Shown piece by piece: positions 40,886-50,338 of a stretch of 57,436 nucleotides of DNA. The notes beneath the pieces are model-generated. The model was not told the origin of the DNA, made no database searches, and worked only from the letters and a program-made list of their open reading frames with translations. Position numbers and translations under genes: made by a program. The first letter of the stretch is position 1; each line of letters opens with the position of its first letter. This DNA is from Lachnospiraceae bacterium (lineage in GTDB: Bacteria; Bacillota; Clostridia; Lachnospirales; Lachnospiraceae), in assembly GCA_004556655.1 (NCBI GenBank), contig SFGF01000030.1, positions 1 through 57,436 of the forward strand, written 5' to 3'.

Positions 40886-42904
40886 ATGAGCAAATCATTA
40901 TTTATCGCAGAGAAACCAAGTGTTGCCCAGGAGTTCGCCAAAGCACTGAAGGTGAATGCCCAGAGGCGTGATGGTTACCTGGAATCAGAAAATACGATCG
41001 TGACATGGTGTGTAGGGCATCTTGTCACCATGAGTTATCCTGAGGCCTATGATATAAAATACAAGCGCTGGTCATTGGAGACTCTGCCCTTTTTGCCGGG
41101 TGAATTTAAGTACGAAGTGATACCGGCAGTAAAAAAACAGTTTGAAATTGTAAAAAGCCTTTTGAATCGTCCGGATGTGACAACCATCTATGTGTGTACG
41201 GACTCCGGACGTGAAGGAGAATACATATACCGGCTTGTTGCCCAGATGGCAGGTGTGAAGGGCAAGCAGGAGAGGCGAGTCTGGATTGATTCACAGACGG
41301 AAGAGGAGATTCTCAGAGGAATCAAAGAAGCAAAAAATCTGAGTGCCTATGACAACCTGAGTGCATCTGCATACCTGCGGGCGAAAGAAGATTACCTTAT
41401 GGGAATTAATTTTTCCCGTTTGCTGACGCTTTTGTATGGCAACAGTATTTCCAATTATCTGGGGACCAAATATCAGGCCATATCCGTTGGTCGTGTTATG
41501 ACTTGTGTGCTGGGTATGGTGGTCAGAAGAGAGCGGGAGATCCGAGAATTTGTAAAGACTCCCTTCTACCGGGTGCTGGGAAAATTTTCGCTGGAAGGAA
41601 AAGAATTTGACGGTGAATGGCGTGCCGTGGAAGGCAGCCGATTCTTTCAGTCCCCCTATCTGTACAAAGAAAATGGTTTCAAAGAGAGGGAAAAAGCCGA
41701 AGAACTTAAGGCTATTCTTCAGCAGGAGAGTACGCTTATTGCACCTCAGGAAGGCATGCATACGGTTCTTGACAAAATTGAGAAAAAGAAAGAAAAGAAG
41801 AATCCACCACTACTATATAATCTGGCGGAACTTCAGAATGATTGTTCCCGGATGTTTAAGATTAGTCCTGATGAAACACTGCGTGTTGTTCAGGAGTTAT
41901 ATGAAAAGAAACTGGTCACTTATCCAAGAACAGATGCGAGAGTTTTGTCTACAGCAGTTTCCAAAGAAATTACAAGAAATCTGAACGGGCTGCTTCGCTT
42001 TCCTGTTGCACAGGCATTTGCTCAGGAAATTCTTGATAACGGAAGTTATAAGGGGCTTGCAAAGACAAGATATGTGAATGACAAACAGATCACTGACCAT
42101 TATGCGATCATTCCCACCGGACAGGGGCTGGGAAATCTGAATAGACTTCCAGCTGTGTCCCAGAAGGTATATCAGGTGATTGTCAGAAGATTCCTGAGTA
42201 TCTTTTATCCGCCGGCTGTTTATGAGAAAATAAGTCTGGTGACGGCTGTAGGACAGGAAAAATTGTTTTCAAGTTTCAAAGTGCTTGTTGAGGAAGGATA
42301 TCTGAAAGTGGCAAACGTTCCGTCGCGCAAACAGGAAAACGAAAAAGAAGAAAAGACAGAAGACATTCAGTGTGATGCAGCTTTTTTGGAATATCTGCAT
42401 AAACTGAAAAAAGGAGCCTTTCTTCCGGTGGAAGCGTTTGAGATTAAAGAAGGAGAAACATCTCCGCCAAAACGTTATAATTCCGGAACCATGATCCTTG
42501 CAATGGAGAATGCCGGTCAGTTGATTGAAGATGAAGAACTGCGTGCACAGATCAAGGGAAGTGGAATCGGTACAAGTGCAACAAGAGCAGAAATACTGAA
42601 AAAACTGGTTAATATCAAGTATATTGCATTGAATAAAAAAACACAGATCATTACTCCTACCCAATTGGGCGAGATGATCTATGAAGTAGTCAATGCTTCG
42701 ATTCGTTCTTTGTTGAATCCGGAACTGACAGCCAGCTGGGAAAAAGGGCTTACTTACGTGGCAGAAGGTACTATTACCTCACAGGAGTATATGGATAAAC
42801 TGGAACATTTTATTCGTGTGAGAGTAAGCGGCGTCCAACAAATGAATAACCATTATACACTGCGTGCAAGATACGATGCAATCGCATCCAATTATAAAAA
42901 ATGA
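40886..42904 (+). CDS. topB: DNA topoisomerase III (type IA)
   Basis: A 672-residue type IA topoisomerase. Toprim domain: KSLFIAEKPSVAQEFAKAL at the start with the catalytic Glu, and CTDSGREGEYIYRLV near 103 with the DxxxE-type metal site (here TDSGREGE). The active-site Tyr is in LVTYPRTDARVLS near 350. GIGTSATRAEILKKL near 564 is also typical. The protein ends without a large zinc-finger tail. It relaxes or decatenates single-stranded-containing DNA, for example at replication ends. The start follows CGGAGGAC. It could be housekeeping or accessory; the adjacent repeats and broken HIT gene show past rearrangement here. Confidence 0.93.
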   Translation: MSKSLFIAEKPSVAQEFAKALKVNAQRRDGYLESENTIVTWCVGHLVTMSYPEAYDIKYKRWSLETLPFLPGEFKYEVIPAVKKQFEIVKSLLNRPDVTTIYVCTDSGREGEYIYRLVAQMAGVKGKQERRVWIDSQTEEEILRGIKEAKNLSAYDNLSASAYLRAKEDYLMGINFSRLLTLLYGNSISNYLGTKYQAISVGRVMTCVLGMVVRREREIREFVKTPFYRVLGKFSLEGKEFDGEWRAVEGSRFFQSPYLYKENGFKEREKAEELKAILQQESTLIAPQEGMHTVLDKIEKKKEKKNPPLLYNLAELQNDCSRMFKISPDETLRVVQELYEKKLVTYPRTDARVLSTAVSKEITRNLNGLLRFPVAQAFAQEILDNGSYKGLAKTRYVNDKQITDHYAIIPTGQGLGNLNRLPAVSQKVYQVIVRRFLSIFYPPAVYEKISLVTAVGQEKLFSSFKVLVEEGYLKVANVPSRKQENEKEEKTEDIQCDAAFLEYLHKLKKGAFLPVEAFEIKEGETSPPKRYNSGTMILAMENAGQLIEDEELRAQIKGSGIGTSATRAEILKKLVNIKYIALNKKTQIITPTQLGEMIYEVVNASIRSLLNPELTASWEKGLTYVAEGTITSQEYMDKLEHFIRVRVSGVQQMNNHYTLRARYDAIASNYKK

Positions 42905-42920
42905 AAAAGGAGAAATTATT

Positions 42921-43592
42921 ATGAGTATGGAAACCGTAAAAATTGAAAATCTGTATGATCTGAAAGAAACCATTGCAAAAGACTTATTTGAAGGAAAAAC
43001 CTATCCCTGGGAATTACTTCCACTGATCAAAGAATTCATTATAAAACTGGGAAATACACTGGATCCGGAAGAATATGATAAAGTAGGCGAAGACATCTGG
43101 GTGGCAAAATCAGCCAAAATTGCTCCTACTGCATCTCTGAATGGTCCGTGTATTATCGGAAAAGATGCAGAAGTTCGTCAGTGTGCATTCATCCGTGGAA
43201 GCGCTATTGTAGGAGAGGGTGCTGTTGTAGGAAACTCCACAGAACTTAAAAATGTCATCCTCTTTAATAAAGTACAGGTTCCTCATTATAATTATGTGGG
43301 AGATTCTATTCTTGGATATAAAGCACATATGGGAGCAGGTTCTATCACATCCAATGTAAAATCAGATAAAAAATTGGTAGTGGTACACGGCGGTGATTTT
43401 GAAATAGAAACCGGAATGAAAAAATTCGGAGCAATGCTGGGTGACAATGTAGAAGTGGGATGTAATTCCGTACTGAACCCGGGAACCGTTGTGGGCAGAT
43501 GCTCCAATATCTATCCACTTTCCTGCGTGAGAGGAGTAGTGCCGGCAAACAGTATCTTCAAAAATAAAAATGAGATTGTGGAGAAGAAGTAA
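42921..43592 (+). CDS. left-handed beta-helix nucleotidyl/acyltransferase-like protein
   Basis: A 223-residue protein. After a helical N-terminus (1-60) come hexapeptide repeats of the left-handed beta-helix (about 67-205): IWVAKSAKIAPTASL, CIIGKDAEVR, IVGEGAVVGNSTEL, VGDSILGYKAHMGAGS, MLGDNVEVGCNSVLNPG. The pattern is like the C-terminal acetyltransferase half of GlmU, with LNPGTVVGRCSNIYPL, but the pyrophosphorylase domain is absent. Often annotated as UDP-N-acetylglucosamine pyrophosphorylase-related. It probably transfers an acyl group to a nucleotide sugar or acts as a trimeric scaffold. It starts 16 bases after topB with AAAGGAG. Confidence 0.82.
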   Translation: MSMETVKIENLYDLKETIAKDLFEGKTYPWELLPLIKEFIIKLGNTLDPEEYDKVGEDIWVAKSAKIAPTASLNGPCIIGKDAEVRQCAFIRGSAIVGEGAVVGNSTELKNVILFNKVQVPHYNYVGDSILGYKAHMGAGSITSNVKSDKKLVVVHGGDFEIETGMKKFGAMLGDNVEVGCNSVLNPGTVVGRCSNIYPLSCVRGVVPANSIFKNKNEIVEKK

Positions 43593-43614
43593 GATATCTA
43601 TGTTATAACTGAAA

Positions 43615-43731
43615 AAAGCAAAAAAAATCGCATCCTTGTTTTAGAAGCAAGCTGCCAGTGGCAGGTTGCGGAGCTCTTTCAGGCTCACTTGCTCCAATGC
43701 TTCTAAAACAAGGATGCGATTTTTTTGCTTT
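43615..43731. repeat. palindromic repeat element, copy 2, acting as convergent terminator
   Basis: The arms at 43615-43649 and 43698-43731 are perfectly complementary over 34 bases except for one extra A on the left, ending in A and T runs that suit termination in both directions. The inner part of the arms is TTTTAGAAGCA/TGCTTCTAAAA, as in copy 1. The 48-base loop (AGCTGCCAGTGGCAGG..., ...CTCACTTGCTCCAA) is the 3' part of copy 1 with one extra T. The outer stem (AAATCGCATCCTTG) is unique and may be the native terminator into whose loop the element inserted. It lies between convergent genes. Confidence 0.85.
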
Positions 43732-43774
43732 ATCTCACGTTACAAACTTTTCTGTACCTTATTGATTACTTATA

Positions 43775-45055
43775 CTAACAATTCAATTTATTAAGATCCT
43801 GATAGAATTCAGGATAGGAGATTTCTACGCATTCACTTCTTTCAATGGTTGTCTCTCCCTCAGCGGCAAGTCCTGCCACGGCGAAGGACATGGCGATCCG
43901 ATGATCCAGCCTGCTGTCGATGACGGAACCGTGCAGTGGTTTTCCGCCGTGGATGATCATACCGTCATCTGTTCCTTCTATATCACATCCCATGGCAGTC
44001 AGTTCTTTTACCATAATATCCAGGCGATTGGATTCTTTTACTTTCAGTTCTTCGGCATTTCGTATGATAGTCGTTCCCTCAGCAAAAGCGGCAAGCACAG
44101 CAATTACAGGGATTTCATCAATCAGTGTCGGAATCAATTCTCCCTCTATAACAGTTCCATGGAGAGGGCTATACCGTACAAGAATGTCAGCGGTTGTTTC
44201 CCCTGCCGATATACTGGTATTTACAAGCTGAATATCAGCACTCATTGCTTTGCAGACACGTAAAATACCATCACGGGTAGGATTGACTCCTACATTTTTA
44301 ATAAGAATCTCGGAGCCGGGTACTAAAAGTCCGGCAACCAGAAAATACGCAGCAGAAGAGATATCACCAGGTACGGAAATATCAAGACCATGGAGCTTCG
44401 GATCTGGTTTTATGGAAGCCGTGGAGCCTTCACTGGTAATTTCAGCTCCAAAATGTGAAAGCATCAGTTCCGTGTGGTTACGGGAAAGGTAAGGTTCCGT
44501 CACAGAGGTAATTCCATCTCCATAAAGTCCTGCCAGCAACACACAGGATTTTACCTGTGCGGATGCAACGGGAGAATCGTAATGAATGGAATGCAGCGAG
44601 TGTCCCTGGATCGTAAGCGGCGCACAGTTATTTCCCTTTACACTCTCGATCGAAGCTCCCATCATGGATAAAGGCTTAATTATGCGTCCCATCGGACGGC
44701 TCTGAATGGAAGCGTCACCGGTGAGGGTGCTTGAAAAATCCTGACCTGCAAGTATTCCGGAAATCAGGCGGGTAGTAGTACCGCTGTTGCCGGTATCCAA
44801 TATTTCTGAAGGAGCAGAAAGACCATGCAGTCCTTTTCCGTGAATAAGAATTTCCTTAGTGTTATTTTCTATCTGAATGCCCAATTTGCGAAAACAGGAA
44901 ATAGTGGAAAGGCAGTCAGCTCCCTGTAGGAAATTGGTAACTCGTGTAGTACCTTCTGCCAGTGCCCCGAACATGACTGCACGGTGGGAGATTGATTTGT
45001 CTCCTGGTACGGTAATTTCACCACGCAATGGATGTATTGCTTTTTGAATTTTCAT
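43775..45055 (-). CDS. aroA: 3-phosphoshikimate 1-carboxyvinyltransferase (EPSP synthase)
   Basis: AroA joins shikimate 3-phosphate and phosphoenolpyruvate on the way to chorismate. Its 426 residues match the family. Seen: VPGDKSISHRAVMFGALAEG near residue 17, GNSGTTTRLISGILAG near 88, the SRPMGRIIKPL segment near 121 and DHRIAMSFAVAGLAAEG near 388. The 96-GNSGT region has Ser-Gly-Thr-Thr; whether it is class I or II (glyphosate response) is not decided by eye, but the RPMxR pattern suits class II. It is the second gene of a reverse operon with tyrA. Confidence 0.95.
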   Translation of the reverse strand: MKIQKAIHPLRGEITVPGDKSISHRAVMFGALAEGTTRVTNFLQGADCLSTISCFRKLGIQIENNTKEILIHGKGLHGLSAPSEILDTGNSGTTTRLISGILAGQDFSSTLTGDASIQSRPMGRIIKPLSMMGASIESVKGNNCAPLTIQGHSLHSIHYDSPVASAQVKSCVLLAGLYGDGITSVTEPYLSRNHTELMLSHFGAEITSEGSTASIKPDPKLHGLDISVPGDISSAAYFLVAGLLVPGSEILIKNVGVNPTRDGILRVCKAMSADIQLVNTSISAGETTADILVRYSPLHGTVIEGELIPTLIDEIPVIAVLAAFAEGTTIIRNAEELKVKESNRLDIMVKELTAMGCDIEGTDDGMIIHGGKPLHGSVIDSRLDHRIAMSFAVAGLAAEGETTIERSECVEISYPEFYQDLNKLNC

Positions 45056-45074
45056 AGCTGATCTCCTTCATAAG

Positions 45075-46175
45075 TTATCGTTTTTTGATCGTATAATTAT
45101 GTTCATTCAGAACATTTTCTGCTTTGATACAATCTTCTTCTTCGTAGAATTCGATTCGAAGTACTCCTTCTTCAAATTCACGGTTATGGATGATTCCAAT
45201 ATTCTTTATATTGATATTGTTATCTGCAAGAAGGGTAGCAATAGCTGCAATTCCACCTGCTTCATCGTAAAGGTCACAATAAACCGCATAAACTCTGTCA
45301 AGGGCACCTTTGGTGGAATCAGGAAGAGAATTACGATACTCTCTGGAAGAAGAAAACATGTCATAAAGTTCGGAAGCGTCACTATTGTCAACCCAACACT
45401 TGGCCTGAACGATCAGGCGTATAAACTCATCCAGCACTTTTGAGATCATTTCACGGTTTTCCAGACAGATCTGCTGCCACATGACCGGAGAAGAAGACGC
45501 TATTCTGGTAATATCTTTAAAACCACCGGCAGCGATCAGTTTCATATATTCTTCAGGAGTATCCATCTTATGAACAGCGTTGACAAGAGCAGATGCAATA
45601 ATATGCGGCAGATGACTTACCGCTGCTGTAATATAATCATGCTCTTCATAAGTAAGTACAAGAGGAATAGCTCCAAGAGAACTGATCAATTCCATAAAAT
45701 CAGTGAGACGCAGGATATCAATTTCACCGCCGGGAGTTAAAATGTAATAAGCATTCTCAATCAGATAATCTGTGGCACTGTGATAACCTGTTTTTTCAGA
45801 TCCTGCCATAGGATGTCCTCCGATAAAATGTCCATCCATTCCCATTTCATGTACTGCCTTGTGTATCTCGCCTTTTACACTTCCTACGTCCGTTACAATA
45901 CATCCGGGAGATATCTTATCTTTCAGCCAGGACAGATAAGATATATTATCGTTGACAGGTGCACATAAAAATATGTAATCACATTCGGAAAATCTGGAAT
46001 CTTCTTTCATACATTTCACATCAACTACTCCTTCTCCGATGGCAGCATCGAGAGTGGCTTCTGTTCTTGTATAAGCATAGATCCGGTAATCCGGATGGAA
46101 TCGTTTGATGGATTTGGCGATCGAACCGCCGATAAGTCCAAGACCGATAAAACCGATATGGAGTGATTCTTTCAT
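45075..46175 (-). CDS. tyrA: prephenate dehydrogenase with ACT domain
   Basis: TyrA oxidises prephenate to 4-hydroxyphenylpyruvate with NAD, leading to tyrosine. There are 366 residues. The Rossmann start is IGFIGLGLIGGSIAKSI, then GGHPMAGSEKTGY near residue 138 (catalytic His region). The helical dimerisation part runs to about 285. A C-terminal ACT domain follows (about 292-365: YCDLYDEAGGIAAIATLLADN), expected to bind tyrosine for feedback inhibition. The ATG at 46175 is preferred over TTG three bases before it. It forms an operon with aroA, so tyrosine synthesis and chorismate supply are linked. Confidence 0.95.
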   Translation of the reverse strand: MKESLHIGFIGLGLIGGSIAKSIKRFHPDYRIYAYTRTEATLDAAIGEGVVDVKCMKEDSRFSECDYIFLCAPVNDNISYLSWLKDKISPGCIVTDVGSVKGEIHKAVHEMGMDGHFIGGHPMAGSEKTGYHSATDYLIENAYYILTPGGEIDILRLTDFMELISSLGAIPLVLTYEEHDYITAAVSHLPHIIASALVNAVHKMDTPEEYMKLIAAGGFKDITRIASSSPVMWQQICLENREMISKVLDEFIRLIVQAKCWVDNSDASELYDMFSSSREYRNSLPDSTKGALDRVYAVYCDLYDEAGGIAAIATLLADNNINIKNIGIIHNREFEEGVLRIEFYEEEDCIKAENVLNEHNYTIKKR

Positions 46176-46232
46176 CAAAAAAATCCTTTCATCAAAATAT
46201 TTCTCCGGATCAGTTATCCGGAAACTGTATTC

Positions 46233-46261
46233 ATTGTAAAGCAGCAGAAAAGAAATGTCAA
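46233..46261 (-). promoter_or_regulatory. reverse promoter of tyrA-aroA
   Basis: On the reverse strand: perfect TTGACA (46261-46256), 17-base spacer, TACAAT (46238-46233). A TCCGGAT/ATCCGGA hairpin (46204-46221) lies in the leader; no T-box or tryptophan-type attenuator is seen. Confidence 0.7.
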
Positions 46262-46404
46262 TAATTTAGCGCTTTAAAGTGTAAAATGGAGTCGGAAGAG
46301 TACGAATTGACCAGAATAATCAGATTTTAGAGAAAAATCCTTGTAAAAATGATAAATAGCAAAAAATAAAAGGAGAAAATAATTGTCAATATTCTATAAA
46401 TTAC

Positions 46405-46433
46405 TTGAAAAATATATAATCTTTTAGTAGAAT
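46405..46433 (+). promoter_or_regulatory. promoter of the EF-G-like gene
   Basis: TTGAAA (46405-46410), 17-base spacer, TAGAAT (46428-46433), 33 bases before the start codon. The preceding 140 bases are AT-rich with nothing else recognised. Confidence 0.65.
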
Positions 46434-46465
46434 ATAACCATACTAATTTTTTGGAGGTATTACAT

Positions 46466-48556
46466 ATGGACGTTTTTAGAACAGACCGAATAAGAAATGT
46501 AGTGCTGCTTGGTCATGGCGGAGCAGGAAAAACTACACTGACAGAGGCTATGGCTTATCTTTCAGGTATTACAAGTCGACTGGGTAAGGTAACAGATGGC
46601 AATACCATCAGTGATTATGATAAAGAGGAAATCAAACGTAAATTCTCAATCAGCACTTCTACAGTTCCGATCGTATGGGATAAGGTAAAGATTAATATTC
46701 TGGACACACCAGGCTTCTTTGACTTTGTAGGTGAAGCGGAAGAAGCAGTAGCTGCAGCAGATGCAGCTGTTATCGTTGTTTCCGGAAAATCAGGAGTTCA
46801 GGTAGGAACACAGAAAGCATGGGATCTTTGTGAAAAATACAATCTTCCCCGTATGATTTTTGTAACAGAGATGGATATTGATAATGTAAGTTATCGTCAG
46901 GTAGTGGAAAGTCTGACTGAGCTGTACGGAAAGAGAATCGCGCCTCTTCACATGCCTATTCGTGAAAATGAAAAGTTCGTGGGATATGTAAATATCGTTA
47001 AAAATAAAGGACGTAGATATATTGAAAAAGATAAAAAAGAAGAGTGTCCGATTCCGGATTACTGTGTAGAATATCTGGAAAAATACCGTGAACTTCTTCT
47101 GGAAGCTGTTGCAGAGACCAGCGAAGAATTTATGGATCGTTATTTTGAAGGCGATGAGTTCTCGGTAGCTGAGATTTCAGCAGCTCTTGCTATGTGTGTA
47201 GGTGACGGAAGTCTTGTTCCTGTATGCATGGGATCTCCTGTAAACCTTCAGGGTGTTAAGATTCTTCTGGATGATATCTGCGGATATTTCCCGAGTCCGA
47301 ATATGAGAGAACGTGCCGGTATCCTTAAGAATACCAGCGAAATCTTTGAAGCAGATTATGACTTTACAACAAGCAAATCTGCAGTAGTATGGAAAACAAT
47401 CGTTGATCCGTTCCTGGGCAAATATTCTCTGCTGAAAGTTTGCTCCGGTGTTATCAAATCCGGTGATACCCTTTATAATGTAGATCAGGATACAGAAGTA
47501 AAATTGGGCAAATTGTATGTGATGGAAGGTTCCAAACCAATCGAGGTTCCTGAGCTTCATGCCGGTGATATTGGAGCGGTAGCAAAATTAAATGATCTTC
47601 GTACCGGTGATAGCCTTGCAACAAAAACTACTCCGGTTATGTATGGAAAACCTGCAATTTCCACCCCGTATACATGTAAACGTTACAAAGTTGTAAATAA
47701 AGGGGATGTAGATAAAGTTTCACAGGCTTTGTCCAAGATGGCACAGGAAGATCTGACCATGAGAGTTGTCAATGATTCCGCAAACCGTCAGTCTCTGATC
47801 TATGGTATCGGTGATCAGCACATTGATGTTATTGTCAGCAAACTGCAGGAACAGTATAAAGTGAATGTGGAGATTTCCAAGCCGAAGGTTGCTTTCCGTG
47901 AGACCATCCGTAAAAAATCAGATATTGATAAGAAATATAAAAAGCAGTCCGGTGGTCATGGTCAGTATGGACATGTTAAGATGACATTCGAACCATCCGG
48001 TAATCTGGAAGAAGCATACGAGTTTGAACAGATCGTTGTGGGCGGTGCAGTTCCGAAGAACTATTTCCCGGCTGTTGAGAAAGGTCTTCAGGAATCTGTG
48101 ATTGCAGGACCTCTGGCAGCTTACCCGGTTGTGGGTGTAAAAGCTGTTCTGTATGATGGTTCTTATCATCCGGTAGATTCTTCTGAGATGGCATTTAAGA
48201 CCGCTACCAAGATGGCATTTAAAGATGGTTTTATGGCTGCTTCTCCTGTACTTCTTGAGCCGATCATCAATATGAAAGTAACTGTACCGGATAAATATAC
48301 CGGTGATGTTATGGGTGATCTGAATAAGCGCAGAGGTCGTGTGCTTGGTATGAATCCTGATCATAATGGCAATACGATTATTGAAGCTGATGTACCGGAG
48401 CTGGAAGTTTATGGATATTCCACAGTACTGCGCTCCATGACAGGTGGTTCAGGTGATTTCTCCTACACATTTGCAAGATATGAGCAGGCACCATCTGATG
48501 TACAGGAAAAAGAAATCGCAGCAAGAGCAAGCAAAGTTGCTGAAGGCGAAGAATAG
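46466..48556 (+). CDS. elongation factor G-like GTPase (FusA2 type)
   Basis: A 696-residue translational GTPase with the five-domain EF-G layout. G1 is LLGHGGAGKTTLTEAM near residue 14, G3 DTPGFFDF near 75, and the G4 position reads VTEMDID near 130 instead of NKxD: the Asp stays but Asn and Lys are replaced. Domain IV carries SGGHGQYGHVKMTFEP near 500, and domain V ends with RSMTGGSGDFSYTFARYEQAP. This is the EF-G-like paralogue found in many Clostridia beside true fusA; its role (perhaps ribosome recycling or stress) is not established. It starts at ATG 46466 after GGAGGT. It has its own promoter and terminator. Confidence 0.9.
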   Translation: MDVFRTDRIRNVVLLGHGGAGKTTLTEAMAYLSGITSRLGKVTDGNTISDYDKEEIKRKFSISTSTVPIVWDKVKINILDTPGFFDFVGEAEEAVAAADAAVIVVSGKSGVQVGTQKAWDLCEKYNLPRMIFVTEMDIDNVSYRQVVESLTELYGKRIAPLHMPIRENEKFVGYVNIVKNKGRRYIEKDKKEECPIPDYCVEYLEKYRELLLEAVAETSEEFMDRYFEGDEFSVAEISAALAMCVGDGSLVPVCMGSPVNLQGVKILLDDICGYFPSPNMRERAGILKNTSEIFEADYDFTTSKSAVVWKTIVDPFLGKYSLLKVCSGVIKSGDTLYNVDQDTEVKLGKLYVMEGSKPIEVPELHAGDIGAVAKLNDLRTGDSLATKTTPVMYGKPAISTPYTCKRYKVVNKGDVDKVSQALSKMAQEDLTMRVVNDSANRQSLIYGIGDQHIDVIVSKLQEQYKVNVEISKPKVAFRETIRKKSDIDKKYKKQSGGHGQYGHVKMTFEPSGNLEEAYEFEQIVVGGAVPKNYFPAVEKGLQESVIAGPLAAYPVVGVKAVLYDGSYHPVDSSEMAFKTATKMAFKDGFMAASPVLLEPIINMKVTVPDKYTGDVMGDLNKRRGRVLGMNPDHNGNTIIEADVPELEVYGYSTVLRSMTGGSGDFSYTFARYEQAPSDVQEKEIAARASKVAEGEE

Positions 48557-48580
48557 TTAAAGTTTGTATTAAGATGTGCG

Positions 48581-48614
48581 GCGGGGACTTGACGAAATCA
48601 GGTCCCTGCTTTAT
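48581..48614 (+). terminator. intrinsic terminator of the EF-G-like gene
   Basis: GCGGGGACTTGA (48581-48592) pairs with TCAGGTCCCTGC (48598-48609) with two wobbles, followed by TTTATT. Confidence 0.7.
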
Positions 48615-48643
48615 TGTTGAAGAAAAAGGATTGGAGAGAAAAT

Positions 48644-50239
48644 ATGAAAAAAGCAAAATTTAAGATTTTACTTACTTTGCTGGTACTGGTGCTGATCGGT
48701 GCGTATTATTATGTGACACTTCCGGCGATCAATATCCATGCGGCTGGTTTCTGGGGCTTTCTGATCGGAATTGTAGTACTGATTCTTATCATATATGCCC
48801 TGAGGAAAAAGTTTCACACAGTATATGAAATAAAGGAAAGTAAATTGATGAAGAGCGGGATCACATTGATCCTGGCTATTGTGATCGTATATGTGATTGG
48901 CTCCGTGCTGTCTTCCCCTATTGTAAATGCAAAAAAATACAGAAATCTTCTGGAAATCGAAGAAAGAGATTTTACAGAAGATATACAGCCTGTAAATTAT
49001 AATCAGATTCCGCTTCTGGATCGTGACAGTGCTGCACTTCTGGGAAACCGGAAGATGGGAAGTATGGTAGACATGGTATCTCAGTTCGAGGTCAGTGAGC
49101 TGTATTCTCAGATTAATTATAATGGGAAACCGGTACGTGTGACTCCACTTGCCTATGCCAGTACAATCAAATGGTTTACCAACCAGTCCCAGGGAATTCC
49201 GGCTTATATTATGATTGATATGGCAACGCAGGATACCAGTCTGGTAAAACTGGACAAACCAATCAAATATTCAGAGGCAGAATATTTGAACCGTAATATT
49301 TATCGACATCTGAGATTTCGTTATCCTACTTATATTTTTGACCAGCTCAGCTTTGAGATTGACGATGAAGGAACTCCATACTGGGTATGCCCGGTGAAAA
49401 AGTATGAGATCGGATTGTTTGGTGGCCAGACCATCGGAAGAGTTGTTCTTTGTAATGCTCAGACCGGTGAGTGTAAAGATTATGCTCTTGAGGATTGTCC
49501 TGAGTGGATAGACCGTGCGAATCCGGCAGATCTGTTGATTCAGCTTTATAATTATCATGGAACACTGATCAATGGATACATTAACAGTATTTTTGGACAG
49601 AAAGGCTGTCTCAAATCTACAGATGGTTATAATTATCTGGCCATGGAGGATGATGTTTGGGTATATACAGGTGTCACCTCTGTAAGCGGAGACCGCTCCA
49701 ATGTAGGATTCGTTCTGATGAACCAGAGAACTCGTGAAACGAGATATTATAAAGTAAATGGTGCCGAAGAATATTCTGCCATGGATTCTGCGGAAGGTCA
49801 GGTTCAGAACCTTGGATATCAGGCCACATTCCCGATCCTTTTGAATATTTCCAATGAGCCTACGTATTTTATGGCTTTAAAGGATGGAGCCGGTCTGGTT
49901 AAAAAATATGCCATGGTAAATATTCAGAAATACCAGAATGTTGCGATCGGAGACACCGTACAGGCCTGTGAAAAAGCATATATCAAACTGCTTAGTTCAA
50001 ATGGAATCACTGGTGCAGGAAGCAGCGAGACTCAAAAAGCGACAGGCACCATCGAACGGATTGCACAGAGCGTTATCGACGGTAATTCCCATTTTTATCT
50101 TGTGCTGACAGGAAAAGATTTGATCTTTGATGTTCCGGTTCAGGATTATCTTCAGGTAGTTGCACTGAAAGAGGGCGACAGAGTCATGATTGAATACATG
50201 GAAGGTGATCCGGTATGTACGGTTCTTGCACTAGAATAG
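48644..50239 (+). CDS. membrane protein of unknown function with OB-like C-terminus
   Basis: A 531-residue protein that I cannot assign. It has three N-terminal membrane spans (about 6-25, 30-50 and 66-88), then a long extracellular region. In it are a conserved-looking run YWVCPVKKYEIGLFGGQTIG near residue 250, with CNAQTGECKDY following, and a stretch around 330-440 with WVYTGVTSVSGDRSN and PTYFMALKDGAGLVKKYAMV. The last 60 residues (GTIERIAQSVIDGN, then GDRVMIEYMEGDPVC) resemble an OB-fold. The GGxxGR...D pattern recalls PepSY-like repeats, but I am not sure. It is probably an envelope protein. The start at 48644 follows GGAGAG, just after the EF-G-like terminator. Confidence 0.75.
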   Translation: MKKAKFKILLTLLVLVLIGAYYYVTLPAINIHAAGFWGFLIGIVVLILIIYALRKKFHTVYEIKESKLMKSGITLILAIVIVYVIGSVLSSPIVNAKKYRNLLEIEERDFTEDIQPVNYNQIPLLDRDSAALLGNRKMGSMVDMVSQFEVSELYSQINYNGKPVRVTPLAYASTIKWFTNQSQGIPAYIMIDMATQDTSLVKLDKPIKYSEAEYLNRNIYRHLRFRYPTYIFDQLSFEIDDEGTPYWVCPVKKYEIGLFGGQTIGRVVLCNAQTGECKDYALEDCPEWIDRANPADLLIQLYNYHGTLINGYINSIFGQKGCLKSTDGYNYLAMEDDVWVYTGVTSVSGDRSNVGFVLMNQRTRETRYYKVNGAEEYSAMDSAEGQVQNLGYQATFPILLNISNEPTYFMALKDGAGLVKKYAMVNIQKYQNVAIGDTVQACEKAYIKLLSSNGITGAGSSETQKATGTIERIAQSVIDGNSHFYLVLTGKDLIFDVPVQDYLQVVALKEGDRVMIEYMEGDPVCTVLALE

Positions 50240-50291
50240 AATCAGAGATACTAAGATTATGATTTAGGTGTCAAAAGTGATTTAATAGATA

Positions 50292-50320
50292 TTGAACTGA
50301 TACAGCAACGGTGCTATAAT
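50292..50320 (+). promoter_or_regulatory. promoter of the folate operon
   Basis: TTGAAC (50292-50297), 17-base spacer, perfect TATAAT (50315-50320) with an extended TGC in front. Transcription would begin near 50327, just before the riboswitch. Confidence 0.75.
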
Positions 50321-50338
50321 AACGGCAGATAAATAATA

